Shown: positions 28,626 through 43,035, counted from the stretch's first letter. The stretch is 64,000 nt of DNA from Monosporascus cannonballus (GCA_004154925.1 QJNS01000179.1:101730-165729); one strand, 5' to 3'. Notes: generated by a model from the letters alone, not told the origin. Translations and numbers: made by a program.

Positions 28626-29021
28626 TATTACGACCCGACAAGCTTCGGCCTCGAAAAACGGTCAGACAAGGATAATACGGGCTACTCCTCGGATTACGTA
28701 ATAATAATCATTACCAAGCCAGTGATTATTGGTAATTAAAGGTAATTTTAAGTAATCGTAATTACTATCGAAGACGTAATTGCAAATAATTAAGCTAAAA
28801 ATAAGAAAAATATATACGCGTAATGTTTCCATAATTTCGATAATTTTAACTTAAAATAAACCACTTATTAATACCAATCGTTTGCAATATAACTTTGACG
28901 CCCTTAATATCGAGAGATGTAATACGTTACTGTATTTATTGCTTAGAATCCCACGATACTCCTGCTAACATAAACCCTACGACTAAGATTTAATAGTTGG
29001 TTAAACTCCCTAGCCGTCATA
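28626..29021 (+). repeat. 3' LTR of element B
   Basis: It starts TATTACGACCC and ends CCGTCATA, and is followed by the TSD copy TCGAG. Its right third is much less mutated than the same part of the 5' LTR. Confidence 0.85.
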
Positions 29022-29475
29022 TCGAGAAATTTACCATTCGGTTGCTATTCTGCAAAATACACAAAATATTTAACATATTTAACAGCAAATTAACCGTTTT
29101 CGAAAATTATAACAGCCAATTAACTTTAGCCCTTGAAAAAATACGTCTGAAAAAGCTAAGGAAGGTTGAAATTAACCCTAATCAAAAATTCGTACGGCTA
29201 AAGAACGTTAGGTAAGTAAAGGCCGAGCTGAAAGGTAACGCGTAAAAACCTTTTTCCGTTATTCCGCAAAACGAAGCCCAAGATGAAAAAAGTGAAAAAG
29301 ACGAATATTATACTAATGATCCTAATTGTATAATAATGCGATTTCGTAAAAAACCGAAAGGGGTTGCTTAATTGGTTGTTAAGTTATTGATTTTTGAAGT
29401 ATGTAGATGATTTGACGATAGCCTCAAATTGAGGATGGGGCCTTGACCGGGGGTCTGACTTAGGCCTTGGTCACA
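29022..29475 (+). pseudogene. Possible DNA-transposon transposase relic, downstream part, plus GC-normal tail
   Basis: From 29,022 to about 29,215 an open frame continues a Lys/Arg-rich helix-forming segment ending near KKLRKVEINPNQKFV. This resembles the region after the DDE domain in fungal pogo-like transposases. From about 29,390 to 29,475 the sequence is nearly unmutated (for example TTGAGGATGGGGCC). It may be the terminal repeat of that transposon. It stops at TCACA, the left TSD of element D. Family assignment is uncertain. Confidence 0.3.
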
Positions 29476-29870
29476 TGTGACGGCTATGCGGTTTAACCAA
29501 CTATTAAACCTTAAGTCGACGGGTTTATGTTAGCAGAAATATCGTAAAAATCTGAATAATAAATATAGTAACGTATTACGTTTCGTAATGCTAAGGGTGC
29601 CTTAAGTAATAATATTATATTGCAAGCTCAAGTTATTTAAATTATGGGAATAATAAGCGTATATATTTTGGTCTTGGCTTAAGGTACTTAAACGGCTTAA
29701 ACCCTCGAGCCCATTAAGCCCTTTAAACTTTTCTGCTGGCTTAAGGGGCTTAAGGTGCTTGGCGCCTTAAAACCTTTAAGCTAGTTACGTAACGTTTTAA
29801 CTTAGGTCAGAACTGACTTTTTCGTAGTTCCGACTGTTTAAAAAAAAGCTAAAACCGTTAGGTTATAATA
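29476..29870 (-). repeat. 3' LTR of element D (left side)
   Basis: On the plus strand it starts TGTGACGGCTATG and ends GTTATAATA. It is a direct repeat of 43,036-43,430 with identical length. Its outer (left) end is intact and its right end is RIP-mutated. Confidence 0.9.
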
Positions 29871-32800
29871 CGATTTTCCTCTTTCCAGGATTTTTATTCT
29901 TAAAGATTAAATTATTTATTTATTAATTTCGGTAAATAACCTTTTTTTTACATATTTATCATATTAGGTCGAATCAAAAAATCTTGTTTCCGTAAGCGTA
30001 TTAACGTTTTAATTTTTTTTAGAATGTATTAAACGTTTTGGTTTCAAAATATCTTTTTGTTCTCGTTACGAAAAAAAAAGGCATAAAATATAAGGTTATT
30101 CGAAAATCCTTAAAATATGCGTAATATATTTATTATAAGGGTTTTTATGACGTTTTTGGTCCTTCGGAAGTTAAGTACTAAAAACTTTTTAATAAGGAGG
30201 ACCGTTTAAAACGTAAAAAGGAATAAATTCGTAAAATGTTACGTACCGCCGTTAATAAATTGGACCGTTTGTAAAAATAACGGCGGTTGTTTCGTCGTCG
30301 TAATATAAAAATATTTTGTTGCGGTATTTAAGGTATGGAAGCTATAGAAAAATTTAAGCACTTCGAAAAAAAACAAAAATAATTAAAGGCCGCCGTTATA
30401 ATTATTATATTAACGTAGGCCGTAGCCGGCTGGCCTAATATTCCGGCTATTAACTGGTCGGCCATTAATTAAGACGCGTCCGTTATTATTAATAAAAGTT
30501 TTTTAGTAAACGCTAGATGCCAATAAGGTTTTTGGCAGGTTTCTAGGTATTTTCGGAATCTGGGTATTTTTTCCATTTAATTAGGTACTAAGTAAGTCCG
30601 TTTTACTTTCGTATATCGAAAAAATTTTTTATTTTATATATCTGTTCGTCTTTTATTTTTATATCGTTTTATGTCGTATGCATTTTGATTATATTTGTTG
30701 TTAATTTAAATAAAAAACATAAAAAATTAAATAGAATTTAACTTTTAGTAAAAGTTTTAATTAATAATTATTTTTTAAGATTTTCTTGGCGATTTTGTAT
30801 AAATTAATATATTTAAAATCGAGTTTTTTGCTGGGTCGTTTTATTTAAATGTTTTTTGTAGTAAGGAAAATTATTTTTCCTTTTTCGAAAATTAATTTTT
30901 TTAACTTTTTTTAATTATAATATTTATTTATTTGATTTCGTACGAATTTTAATTTTAATTTTATTTCTTAATATAGCTATTGTAACTGTTGTAACGTAAG
31001 AATTGTTTTAATATTAATTAAATTGTCGTTATATATTTTTTTATAAAAATTTGAAATAAAATTAAAATTTGCGTTTACGGATATTATCTTAATGCTTTCG
31101 TAATAATTGATATTATAAGTTAATTATACGATTAATAATTTCTTAACTTAGTTATTTTATTCGTAATTAATGTAATATTATAAGTAAGTTTTTAAAATTT
31201 GATTTATTCGTTTTATTTATTTATCCGTTTAAGGTTTAAATACGTTAAATAATTTATGGTTTAGGCCGATTTATGCCATAAGGCCTTGCCATATTTTAAA
31301 TGCAAATATCGATCTTTTATTTGATATAATTTTTATTAATAATCCGTATATGCTGTAAATATATTTAAAAAAAAATGTATGTTAGTTATTTAGCGTTTAT
31401 ATCTTTATGATATAATAGGAAATAAGAAAATTTCGTAAATCGATCGACGATTACGAAAATGCTATCGTAATATATTCCTGTAACTAAATTTTTAACATAA
31501 GAAATTTGGTAATAAAGTTGAATATAATTAAATATTATAATCGTTTTGCAATTAATAATGGCTGTAATTTTCCGTATGGCTTATATTATTAAGTTTTTGC
31601 TTTAACGTAAACATTATATTACTGTATAATTATCTGTATTATTAATTTTATTTTAAGAAAAAAATATATGCGTTAAAATCGTTTTAGGGTTTTATGGATC
31701 CCTGGATATCCATATAATTAATATTCGTATATTTTTCGTATTAAATTTTTTTGATATTTCTTTAATATTTACATTTTACTTATTTTTTGATTTTCTGGGA
31801 AATTATTATTATATTGTTGGATTTTTTAATATATATTATTAAATATTACCCGAATTATCGTAATTTGTCGTAAACGTAAATATCTTTTTATAATATCGAA
31901 AATTATATGGCTAACTTTAACCAATTTTTTTTCAAGGTTTGGTCGCTTGCTTAAAGCATTTGATTTGCTATTTTTTAAATTTTTTTTATGGATAATAACG
32001 AAATCAAAATTCGCCAATCTTTTTACGTAACGAAATTATCGTTTTATAAACTGTTTGGTCGTAATAAATCGGATACAATTTTGATAATCCGTATAAACCT
32101 TAACCTAATATAAGTTTCTCTTTAAGAAATGCTTAAATTCTCGAAAAGCTATAATAATGGCTATAAATTCCTTATCTGGAATGCCATAATTAAATTTGGC
32201 TCTTTTTAATTTGTACGAAAAAAATATAATAAGGTATAATTTGCTTTAATTATTTCGTTATCCGATTATTGCGCTTAATACGTAATCCGAAATATCGGTT
32301 TTTAATTTAACGGAGCGGTTTGGATCGTATATAATCAGTACTAATTCGTTAATAATCGCATTTTTAATATCCTGAAATGCTTTTTCCGTATTTAACGTTT
32401 CTCTAAATTTTTTCTTTTTTCGTGAAATTCGTTAAGGGTATAACTATTTTGTTAAAATTTCGAATAAATTTCCTGTAATAGTTGGCAAATTTAAAATATG
32501 CCTGTACTTCCTTAATTATTATTAATATTTATTATTTTATAATTGCAGCAATTTTTTTAAAATCTATTTTGATATATCCTGGGGTAATAATATGTCCCAG
32601 ATATTCCATTTCCTATATATAGAATTAATTTTTTTTTTTGCATTAACAAATAACCTTACGTCCTGTAAAACTTAAAGAACCTTATAAACGTATCCTATAT
32701 GTATTTTTTTTATCTCCAAGAAAATAAAAATGTCGTCGAGATAACAAATAACAAAAATATCGAGGTATTTTCGTAGTACGTAATTAATTATTCGCTAAAA

Positions 32801-35707
32801 GGTCGCTGGTACGTTCGTAAGTCCTATTAGTATAATCAAATACTTAAATAATCCGTATTTCGTCCTAAAGGTTATTTTCTATTTATATCTTTTTTTAATT
32901 TTAATAAAGTTATATCCATTTTTAAGATCGAATATTATAAATTATTTAATTCCGTAAAATCAATTTTTTATTTTTATAATTAAGGGTAATAATGTTCGAT
33001 CCTTAATAATAATATTATTTAATTATTAATAATTAATTATAAATCGTAACTTTCCATTTTTTTAGGTACGAAAAATATTAAATATCTTGCTAGTAATTTC
33101 GAAAATCGAATCTATCCTTTTTATAGCCGATTTTTTAGGTATTTTTTAAAAATACGTAATTCGTTTTTATTAAGGTTGTAAATAAGGTAAAACTTCGTCG
33201 AAAATCCTTTTTTAAGTATTATTTTATAATCTTATTCGTTATATTCTGGTAATTTTGTATTAAGTTTTCTTTTAAAGAATTGCTCGTATCTATAATATTA
33301 TGGTAACATATTAATTAAATTTTTTAATTTTTAAAGTTATTGTTTTTGTGTTTCTAAATCGTTATTTAATTACTTTAATTTCGCTTTAATAATAATAACG
33401 ATACGTCGTATTTTTCTTTAATACCTGTTTTCTTTTTTATATTTCGTTTCTTTAGGTAATAAGGTATTTGTCATATTCTTATGCCTACATTTATCGCCAT
33501 TATCGATCGAATATTAAGATCTTAATTCTTTTTTTTGTCTGCTAATGGGGTATAAGGTAAACCTTATTTAACCAATCCTTCCATTAATTAAGATTTCGTA
33601 CTGGCGTATTCATAATAATTCTAAGATTATATCGTAATTCCCGAATAAAACGATATCGAAATTAACTATTTAATATCGTTTTTAGATAAAAATCTCGAAA
33701 TGATTAATTTTACGTATAACTTTTCCATTATCGTAAGCAAATTCCTAACTTTCGACATTCGTCGCTATATAAGGTTTTAATTTATATCTTTATAGCAGTT
33801 TAAGTTTATTAACAATATTTAATATAATGTAATTCCCGCCTAAAGTTCCGCAGTCCATTATTGCAGTATATCAGTACGTTCCAATTCGTATATCCAAAGT
33901 AATAAGGTCGTTAATATCTTTTATTATCGCGTTTAAAACCCTTTTTAGAAATTCTCTTTAATTTTTCTGGGTTTCGTTATTTTGCGGCTTTTTTATAGGT
34001 AACTTTTTTTTTTAATTCCAGTTCGAATCTGTCGAATTTTGCTTATATTTCTTTATTTAGCGCGTTAAGCTGCTATATCTATCGTTGCTGCCGGCGTATT
34101 ATTCTTTCGAACCGTATTAATTACTTTTAATTCTTTTTTAATTCCTTTCTCTATCGAATAAATTATTTTCTTATGTTTATAACTACATCTCATTATGCGT
34201 CGTTTTAACTGTCGTTCTAAAAATCTTTTATAAATTGCCATATTTTTTCCTTAATAACTTTTTTTTTCTAAAAATCCGCGGTAAATACCAATTGAAAATA
34301 AAAATCCGTAATAACTTTTTAATAATGCTTTTTAACCGTACGCTGGATTAATTCCTTTTCTGTTTGGTAATTATACCATCTATAATAACAAAAAAGGTCC
34401 TCCTACGGGTACTGCTTTTTTTCGGGCCAGCTTTTTGCTTCAGCCAACCGCTGGACATCTCCTAGGGCTATGGTTCGAAACTGTCGATACCATTATTTAT
34501 CGTTTTTATTATTTTCGGTACGATTTGGAAAATCGAATCCCTCATAATATATATGAATAATTCGTTTATAAATATGCTGCTTCCATTTTTTGTAATCGGG
34601 ATATTCTCGTCGTCAACAATATATAACATATATTCTGCCGTATCGATTAGGGATTTTAGGATAAACTTTTTCTATTTAATTCTAATATTCGCATAATTAT
34701 CCTTATAATGCTTTTTATTATGTTCGTAATGCCTATTAAGCCAACTTTCTAACTTTTTGCATTTTTCGTCGAATTTATTAAACTTTTTACTTAAGGCCTA
34801 ATACGTACTTGGCTTAGATTATATTAATAACCTTATTATCGTTTTCTTAGTTATTTTTAAATTATTCCTCCTGTATAAGGGTTTAGTTATTTTGTCGTAA
34901 TTTTTTAAGCTTCTTATATTTGTAAACCTTATATCCCATTTTGCCATAATTAAAGCATTTAATTTGGCTTTAATTTTATCTGTAGGTAACGCCGAATTCC
35001 ATAAGTCCTAACGCCGTTCCGTAAGAAGTAAAAGGTGCGTTTCGTTTCTTCCCCTAGTTAAATTTGTTATATCCCGAATATAAAACATATTATCCCTTTT
35101 TCTTCTGTTATCTTTTAAACTGCCGATTGTTAATCTTAATTACCTTTACGATATACCGGTTTAGGGCAATTAATCGCTTAATCCGAATAATCTTATTTTT
35201 CACATTATTTTTTAATCTTTTGTAAAATATGTCGATAAAGACGTTAGTTTCGTCGTTTCCTTATCCGGCTTTAGCCGCAAAATTTTTGAAGGTTACGGCA
35301 TATTTGAATGCGGGTCCTTTTTATCGGAATTACAGAAATTATTCAGCCGTTAATCGTTTTTTATCCGGATTGCCGAAATTATCGTATATTTTATTTTCGA
35401 AATTAATATAAAATAAAAAGATTTTATTAATAAAATCCTTTTTATCCGGCTTTTTTATTTTTAAAAAATATTTTATAATAAGCTTAAATTAATTAGCCAT
35501 ATTTTTTATTAGGTATACTTTTACCGCTAGGACCATATTTATTAAGTTATTAAAGTTTAGGAAGCAAAAATAAATTCGTGCTTAAATTAAAAAAATCTAA
35601 AGGTTACCTTTTTTATTATAGGGTTCCGGTTTTTTAGGTTTTATGCGGGCGAAAAAAGGTTGGGCAGGTGGCGTAGCCCTAAGTTGTCGAATTTTTTTCT
35701 CCAATTC

Positions 35708-36126
35708 TGTTACAGGAACAGGGGTTCCTGTCCCCAAGAGACCAACCCTTGAGGCCTAGCGTGGGCCTGTCACGGCTAAACTTCGGACAGGAGGGCTTGG
35801 CCTCATAAGTGATCTAGGTGATTTAGGTAATTTGGGACTAGATCACATAGATTACATAGATCCATAACGCACTCACTTTAAAAAATTAGGATATATAATA
35901 AATCGGATTTTCATATAAATAATACCTATTTAGTTTCGTTCCTTAGCTATTAATTTAAGCTTTTTATCTGAAGGTAACTATACCGTTTTCTAATTAAGAA
36001 AAAAATATTTTAAAATCTTCTTAACGAATATACTAAATTATTTTTCGCTTTATTATTACCTGTAAATCAAAACCCTTTTCGGATACTGCTTATACCTCCA
36101 AATGGATATATAATAGGTTCGTTATA
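35708..36126 (+). repeat. 5' LTR of element C
   Basis: It starts TGTTACAGGAACAGG and ends TTCGTTATA (mutated TTACA). It is 419 bp, the same length as the right copy. The first 120 bases are nearly unmutated. Confidence 0.92.
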
Positions 36127-39100
36127 TTTTAATGATTCCTTAATTAATAACTAACGTATAATTTATCGCCTAATTAGGGCATAAGCCTTTTTGAGCTTAA
36201 TACAAATAATAACATAGGACGATATTTAGAAAATAAATAATATATCCGATTTCCGTTATTAGTTAATGAAATTTCATTAATAGGACTTAACGGTTTACCT
36301 CCTATTAAGGAAATTTTCCAATTAATTAATAATATGGCACCCTTTACCACCCAATTTTAAGAAGGTCCGTTTTCCCAGCCTTAATAATAATTTTCCCCGA
36401 TTTCTCAGGATATTATTAAGGTTTAAAAAAAAGGACCAATAAAACGAAAAAAGGCTAAGAAAAAAAAATATGGGGCAGGAAATCAAAAACTTATCGCGAA
36501 AAAAAAATTAAATGCCCTGGTAGCAAAAGTTCGAACCTTGAAGGAGAAGAATATACGATTTACTAAGGGAAAGAAACCGGCTTTTCCTTAATTTGGCTTA
36601 GCTAAAGGGCGAAGCCAAAGGGTTAAATACCGATCCCTTTCGATAGATCCAGGACGAGAAATATTGATTTTACTATTATTCGGTACGAACCGGATGCGGA
36701 AAAGGACCATTCTACCTCCTGGTTATTACGGAATATTAGACGTTAAAAGCTATAAGCCAATTTTGCCTAAACCTTATAATGGATTAGAAGACCCGGAAGG
36801 ATTCCTGGTCCAGGCCAAATTTCACTTTAAGTTTTACGAAAACTTTTTATTAAAGGAATATCAAAAAATAATAACTATTTCGTAATTATTTATTGGAAAA
36901 GTTCGTAATTAGTTCGAATTTATTTTAACGGATTATTTCAAAAAAATACCCAAAGGAATCCGCGGACCTTATTAATTATATCTTTAGTAATTACGAAAAC
37001 TTTAAAGAAAAAATACGCGCCTTATTCGGAAACCCCGATAAAAAATAAGACGTAATTAAATAATTTTATTTTTTCCACCAGATTAAGTTAACCGCTAAGT
37101 ATACGACGGAATTTAACTGCTTAGTTGCTATTTTAAACTTATTAAAAGATACGTTATTTTATTTTTATTATAACGGCTTAAAACCCTTAGTTAAAAATAA
37201 GATATATAAGGAATTAAAGGTTGGATCCTTTGCCGAATACACAAATAAGGTTATTATCGCCGACCGTCATATCTTTAATCGGTACTTTAAGAAAAAAAGG
37301 ACCAGTAAACGAGATAATAATAAAGGTTCGAAAAGCCAAAATAAAAAGGATAAGAGCAAACCTTAAAAAAAATAAGTTTCGTTTCGAAGGAACCCAAAAA
37401 AAATAAATCCAAAATAAAATGCTTTAATTATAGCAAAAAGGGGCATTTTAAAAATGAATGTTATTCCCCTGCCAAAAGGAATTCCAAAAAGGGAAAAATT
37501 CCTTAACCTTAAAAAAAGTTAAAACGGTTAAATAAAAAACCGATAGTAAGGCAGAAAAGGAAAAAAAAAAATTAGTTCGATTTCCTTCTAGCTAGAATTC
37601 ATTATTGCCACAATTATTCGGATCTAGAACGATATCCCAAAGTACGAGGATTATTTAATTTGCCAGGATTTTAAGGTTAAAATTTATAAGTATTATCCCG
37701 GACAAACGGCTTTTAGGATAACTATAAAGCTAGGATACTAATATTACTTTAATTTTAAAAAGTATAAAATGCATATAAAAAACGGTTAGTTTTAACCAGA
37801 TACCAGTAACCATAAATAATTATTCCCGGAGCTTTATAAGCTTTTAAAATATATTATTTATTTAAAAACATTATTAATAAACCCTTACGATTTATTATAT
37901 TTTATTATTTGTTACTAGAACGATTATTTCGTTTATTTCAAAACTAAAAAAAATAATAACTTTTAATCCGGATAAAACGATAAAACTTTTACCGAATTAA
38001 ACGATAAATATCGATATATTAAAATCCCCCGATAGCCGGAATACCTTAAGTCTTATTACTTATACCCCGAATTAAAGCGGAGTTAGAAAGTTATATGGCA
38101 AAAATACCTATATTATTCCCCGATATTTTATATTTAATACGAACTCCTAAATATGGGAACACCTTTTTCGGAAATTTATTTTTTTAATCTTATAATTCGG
38201 AAGATACGGAATAAAAAGGTAAGCCAGGAAAAAAACCAGGTTTTAAAGCCTTAATGTAAGTACGGCAAGAAAACATAATTTCGGTACAAGAATAACTAAT
38301 ATATTAAATATGCTGTTAAAAAAGTTCGCAAATGGAAATTCGCTCGAATTAAAAATTATCAAAAATCAAAAAATTACAGAAACTTTTGAAAATAAGGTAT
38401 TAAAAAGCCTTAATTAACAAAACCTTATGCGAAATAACGAAAGGAACGCGTAACCAAATTAAAATCCCTTTCCGATATAAAGATAAGGTACTTAAGGCCA
38501 TAATTAATTCCGGAATAAAAGGTAATTTTATTTCCCCCGTAATAGCAAAAAAATATTAAATTCCTTAAAAATATAAATTAAAGTCCTATAAATTATGTAC
38601 GGTAAACGGCAGCCTATTTACTTACGAAAACAGATAAGTTTTTCGAAAAATAGAAAAGCTCTTAATATAAATTCAAAGATACTAAAAACGTATCTTACTA
38701 GATATCGTTAACATTTCCGGATACGACATTATTTTAGAAATACATTAGCTTTATTTTAACAACCTAAAAATTAATTTAAAAAAACGAATATTTTCCTGGG
38801 AAAACAAAATACTAAAAAAGGATAATCGAAAAACCTGCTATATTATCAAGGAAATACGGATTCTTAATTAGATCTTTATAATACCTTCGGAATATCAAGG
38901 ATTTAAGAAATTATTCAAAAATAAAGAAAATTACAAATTACCGCCATACGGTTAATGGGATTACCGGATATCTATTAAAAAAAGGTATTATCTTAAACTT
39001 TACAAAATTTACTATATAAACCCAGAAAAATCAAAAGCTTTATAAAAAAATATATAATTAAATTTGAAAAAAGAATATATTTAATTTTTTAACTCCCTTA

Positions 39101-41762
39101 TTAAATATCTAATTTTTATAATACTAAAAACCAAAAATAATAAATAAAAAATTAATAAAAACGGAAACCCTATTTATCGAAAAATAATCGATTATAAATA
39201 GTTAAATAATATCATAATTAAAAATAAATATCCCTTAACTTTCATAAATACCCTGAAAAAAAACGCCAGCAAAGCCAAATAGTTTACGGCGCTTAATTTT
39301 CGTAATAATTATTACCGTATCAAAATGGCCAAAAAAAAAGAATAAAAAATAGTATTTAGGATAATATACGGACTTTACGAATATAAAGTAATACCTATGG
39401 GACTTATTAACGTTCCCGTTAATTTCCAAAGTTTGGTAATAACCACCTTCTGACAATTTTTGGACAAATTCGTATTCGTCTATCTCGACGATATTCGAAT
39501 TAACCTTACCAAAAATATATGGTATACCCAGAAATTGGATTTTTTGGGATTTATTTTTATACCAGGACAAATTCAAATTTAACGTTCCAAACTGGAAATA
39601 GTTAAAAACTGGCCTATCCTTAATAAAGCGACCGTTATAAATATCCGACAGATTTTAGAATTTACGGGTTACGTACGCAGCCTAATTAAGGGATATGGAG
39701 ACATAATTAGGCCTTTGACGAGACTTACCACCAAAAAATACGTTAAAAAAAAATTCGAACTTTTAAAAGAAACAAAAAAAACGTTCCAGGAATTAAAAAA
39801 AACAATTACCAGCGGACTTATCGTAAAAATGCCAAATCCAGACAAAACAAAATAATTAAAAATAAATACCTTAAAATATGCCTTAAATGCAGTTTTAAAA
39901 TAGTTAAAAAATAACGGCAAATAATACCTAATAACATATTATTCGAAAGTACTCCGAAATGTAAAATTTAAATACCAGATTTACGATAAAAAGTTATTAA
40001 TAATTATTAATGCTTTTAAAAAATAAGAACCCTTTTTTAATAAAACAAAGAAACCTTTTAATATTTACTTAAACTATAAAAATTTTATACGATTTATAAA
40101 AACCCAAAAATTAAATAAACGGTATAAAAAATAATGGATTTTCCTATTTAGATTTAATTTCAAAATATATTATATTAAAGGAAAAAAAAACATTTAAACG
40201 GATATTTTTAATTGCAAAAAAGATTACGATTCCAAAATTCCTAAAAAAAGCATATAGATATTATAATATAATAAGGATAAAATTATACATTTATATAAGA
40301 TAATGAAAAAACCAACCACCGAACTCTTAATACGGTTCCGGAATTCCTATAATGTAAAAAAATAAAAGGAAATCCAGTAATTAAAAGGATAACCCAAAAA
40401 TTAATTATTGTACCATAGCAAAATCTATATTCCCAAAGATTAACAAAAATAATTCGTAAAGGAATTCCATAAAAACTTATTGTATAAATACCAAGGAATT
40501 TTTAAAACCACCCGACGGCTGTAAAAAAAATACGATTTTTCTAAGTTACGCCGTATGGTTAAAATAACTATTAAGAATTGCAACGTTTGTAACAAAACTA
40601 AGGCAGTACGCCATAAGCCTTACGGGTTATTATAACTTACCGACATTTTTAATAAAATATAAAATATTATAATTTGGGATTTTATTATTAATTTATTTCC
40701 ATTTAAAAACCTAATTACTAGAATCGAATATAATAAAATATGGGTAATTATTAATAGATTTACTAAGTATAAATACTTTTTACTTTTTAAAAAAAATATA
40801 ACGGCAAAATAATTGGCTTATGCTTTTATTAAATAATACCTTAACAAATATAAAATACTTAAAAAGATTGTTTTAAACCGAAATACGTTATTTACTTCAA
40901 AATTCGGTACCAACTTTTTCAAATAAATTAGTACTAAATTTAAGTTCTTAACAACATATTATCCTTAAATAAATAACTAAACCGAAAAATTAAATTAAAT
41001 TTTGGAACAGTATTTACGAAATTACGTTAATTATTAGCAAAATAATTAAATAAAACTTTTAATATTAACATAAATCGCTTATAACATATTTATTAATAAA
41101 AATATGGACGTATTTCCTTATATAGCTATATACGGACGTAACGCAAAAACGGAATAACTTAAATAACTGTTTAATAAGGTACCAAAGATTATTATAATTA
41201 TCCCAAAAACAAAGATATTAATAACAAAAATCAAAATAATCTAAGCCCGTTTCCAGAACGAATTGCAATTTTTATAATAATAAATAATTTAGCATTATAA
41301 TAAGAAAAAAATTAAAAAACTAATTTTAACGAAAGGAAATAAGGTTTACTTATTTTGCCAAAAACAAAACGTAATTTCGAACATTTTACAAATCAAAACA
41401 AAAAGGCCTAACGATAAATTTGATTTTAAAAAATTTAAACCCTTTAAAATTAATAAAATTATTTCCAAAATTAATTACCGCCTATTGCTACCCAAGAACA
41501 TAAAAATACACCTTATTTTCCATATTTCCTTACTTAAACCAATACCCGAAAACGCCCTTTTAAAAATAAGCTTGGAAATCGAAAAAGATTCTGACGAATA
41601 CGAAATTAAACAAATACTGGACTTTAGAATAATTAAAAATAAAATCTAATACCTGGTTAAATAAAAAAGGTACTTATATAAAGAAAATACGTGGGAATTA
41701 CTTAAGTACTTAACGAATACGATGGACCTGGTTAAGACGTACTACCGCCAAAATCCTAACCG

Positions 41763-42340
41763 GCCGTTTCCAATACGGCTAAAATTGCAGGCGATAACGG
41801 TTCCCTGCTTAAATTTAAACCTTCGGCGTTCCAATCGAAAAAGGTAAACGCCTCCAAAACGGCGTTTATCTCAGATATAAGCTGAACTTATTTTGCGTCC
41901 ATGCGACGCTGTTTTTTTTCCATCTTTTCTCGGTTTTTTAATTGATCCAACTTTAAGTTTTCTTTTAACAATTTTACCGCTTTCTTCTTAAAGAAATCTT
42001 GTTAAAGGCATAACCGTTTCAGTTTCCCAATAAATTCTTTCGATTTTTCATTTTGATAATGTCGTAATTTATCTAATTCTTTTTTAGCAACCTTTTAATA
42101 AGCCAAAAAGTTATTTTCAATTTCGCGCTGTTTTTTTTGAAAACGCTTTTACGTTTTGTTTATTTTTTTAAAGAATTCATGGTTAAAACGTTACAAAAAA
42201 AACGTTAATAATAAGTACAGCAATCGTAACTTGGGTAATCCAATGCGTAAAAATAATTCTTTTCGCCAAATCGAATATAGTTAAAATAAGCAAAGGCTTT
42301 AGTCCCGAACTTTTTAATCGATTTAATACGAATATTACGG
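41763..42340 (-). pseudogene. Antisense coiled-coil-like open frame in element C
   Basis: On the minus strand a frame of about 140 codons runs from about 42,175 to 41,763. It is interrupted only by TAA codons at positions where CAA (Gln) would fit. It is rich in Lys, Glu and Gln (for example REKMEKKQRRMDAK) and suggests a charged helical or coiled-coil protein. In another frame a readable stretch continues upstream to about 42,340, so an indel may separate the two parts. The position between the pol chromodomain and the 3' LTR, on the opposite strand, suggests an accessory antisense ORF or a captured fragment. I do not recognise a family. Confidence 0.4.
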
Positions 42341-42497
42341 GAATCGCGTTAATTTAAACGAAGTTTTCTTTTTTTTTCGGATACGGCTTATTATGGTGAA
42401 ATCAGCTAGGATATCTTTGAAAATTGTTTTTAACGAGACGAAATGGCTACTTACGGTTTTTATCTTTGGGACAAAGATCCTTGGAAAAGGGAAATAA

Positions 42498-42916
42498 TGT
42501 TACAGGAACAGGGGTTCCTATCCTTAAGAAACCAACCTTTAAGGCCTAGCGTAGGCCTATTACGGCTAAACTTCGGATAGGAGGGCTTGGCCTTATAAAT
42601 AATCTAAATAATCTAGGTGATCTGGGACTAAATCACATAAATTACATAAATTTATAACACACTTACTTTAAGGAATTGGGATATATAATAAATCGGACTT
42701 TCATATAAATAACACCTACTTAGTTTCGCTTTTTAACTATTAATTTAAATTTTCCATCTAAAGGCAATTGTACCGTTTTCTGATTAAGAAAAAAGTACTT
42801 TAAAATTTCCTTAACGAATATACTAAATCATTTTTCGCCTTATTATTACCTGCAAATCAAGACCTTTTTCGGATACTGCTCATACCTCCAGGTGGATGTA
42901 TGACAGGTTCGTTACA
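42498..42916 (+). repeat. 3' LTR of element C
   Basis: It starts TGTTACAGGAACAGG and ends GGTTCGTTACA, followed by the TSD AATTC. Its right end is unmutated. It is the mirror case of the 5' copy. Confidence 0.92.
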
Positions 42917-43035
42917 AATTCCCGAATTCGAGCCTAAAGCTGTTAAATAAGGGTTTCCTAAACGCTGGTCGATATTTTGACAATATTAAATATTGCTCAG
43001 AGTTTAATAGTATTATTAAATAAAAGCTTGCAACG

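Larger units (their letters stand above)
22090..29021 (+). mobile_element. Ty3/gypsy chromovirus B, full length, RIP-inactivated
   Basis: LTRs lie at 22,090-22,487 and 28,626-29,021. The flanking five bases are TCGAA (22,085-22,089) and TCGAG (29,022-29,026), a TSD in which one copy has the G-to-A change typical of RIP. Gag lies about 22,550-23,650, protease near 24,600, reverse transcriptase about 25,260-25,870, RNase H about 26,140-26,500, integrase about 26,740-27,600 and a chromodomain remnant about 27,870-27,970. The catalytic motif is intact as YFDD at 25,719-25,730, but stops occur on both sides. Gag and pol resemble A, while the middle of the LTR differs from A. Confidence 0.9.
35708..42916 (+). 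mobile_element. Chromodomain Ty3/gypsy element C, full length, second family
   Basis: The LTRs (35,708-36,126 and 42,498-42,916, both 419 bp) and a perfect TSD, AATTC (35,703-35,707 and 42,917-42,921), define a complete plus-strand insertion into the leader of D. Gag runs from about 36,600. A CCHC knuckle near 37,419-37,470 reads CFNYSKKGHFKNEC, so the second Cys codon has become Tyr (TGT to TAT). Reverse transcriptase (about 38,940-39,560) has VYLDDI at 39,478-39,495. Integrase lies about 40,540-41,000. A chromodomain tail at about 41,610-41,755 contains an ENTWELLK block. The sequence and the LTRs are unrelated to A, B and D. Between the chromodomain and the 3' LTR lies an antisense reading frame, listed separately. 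Many RIP stops make it inactive. Confidence 0.9.
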
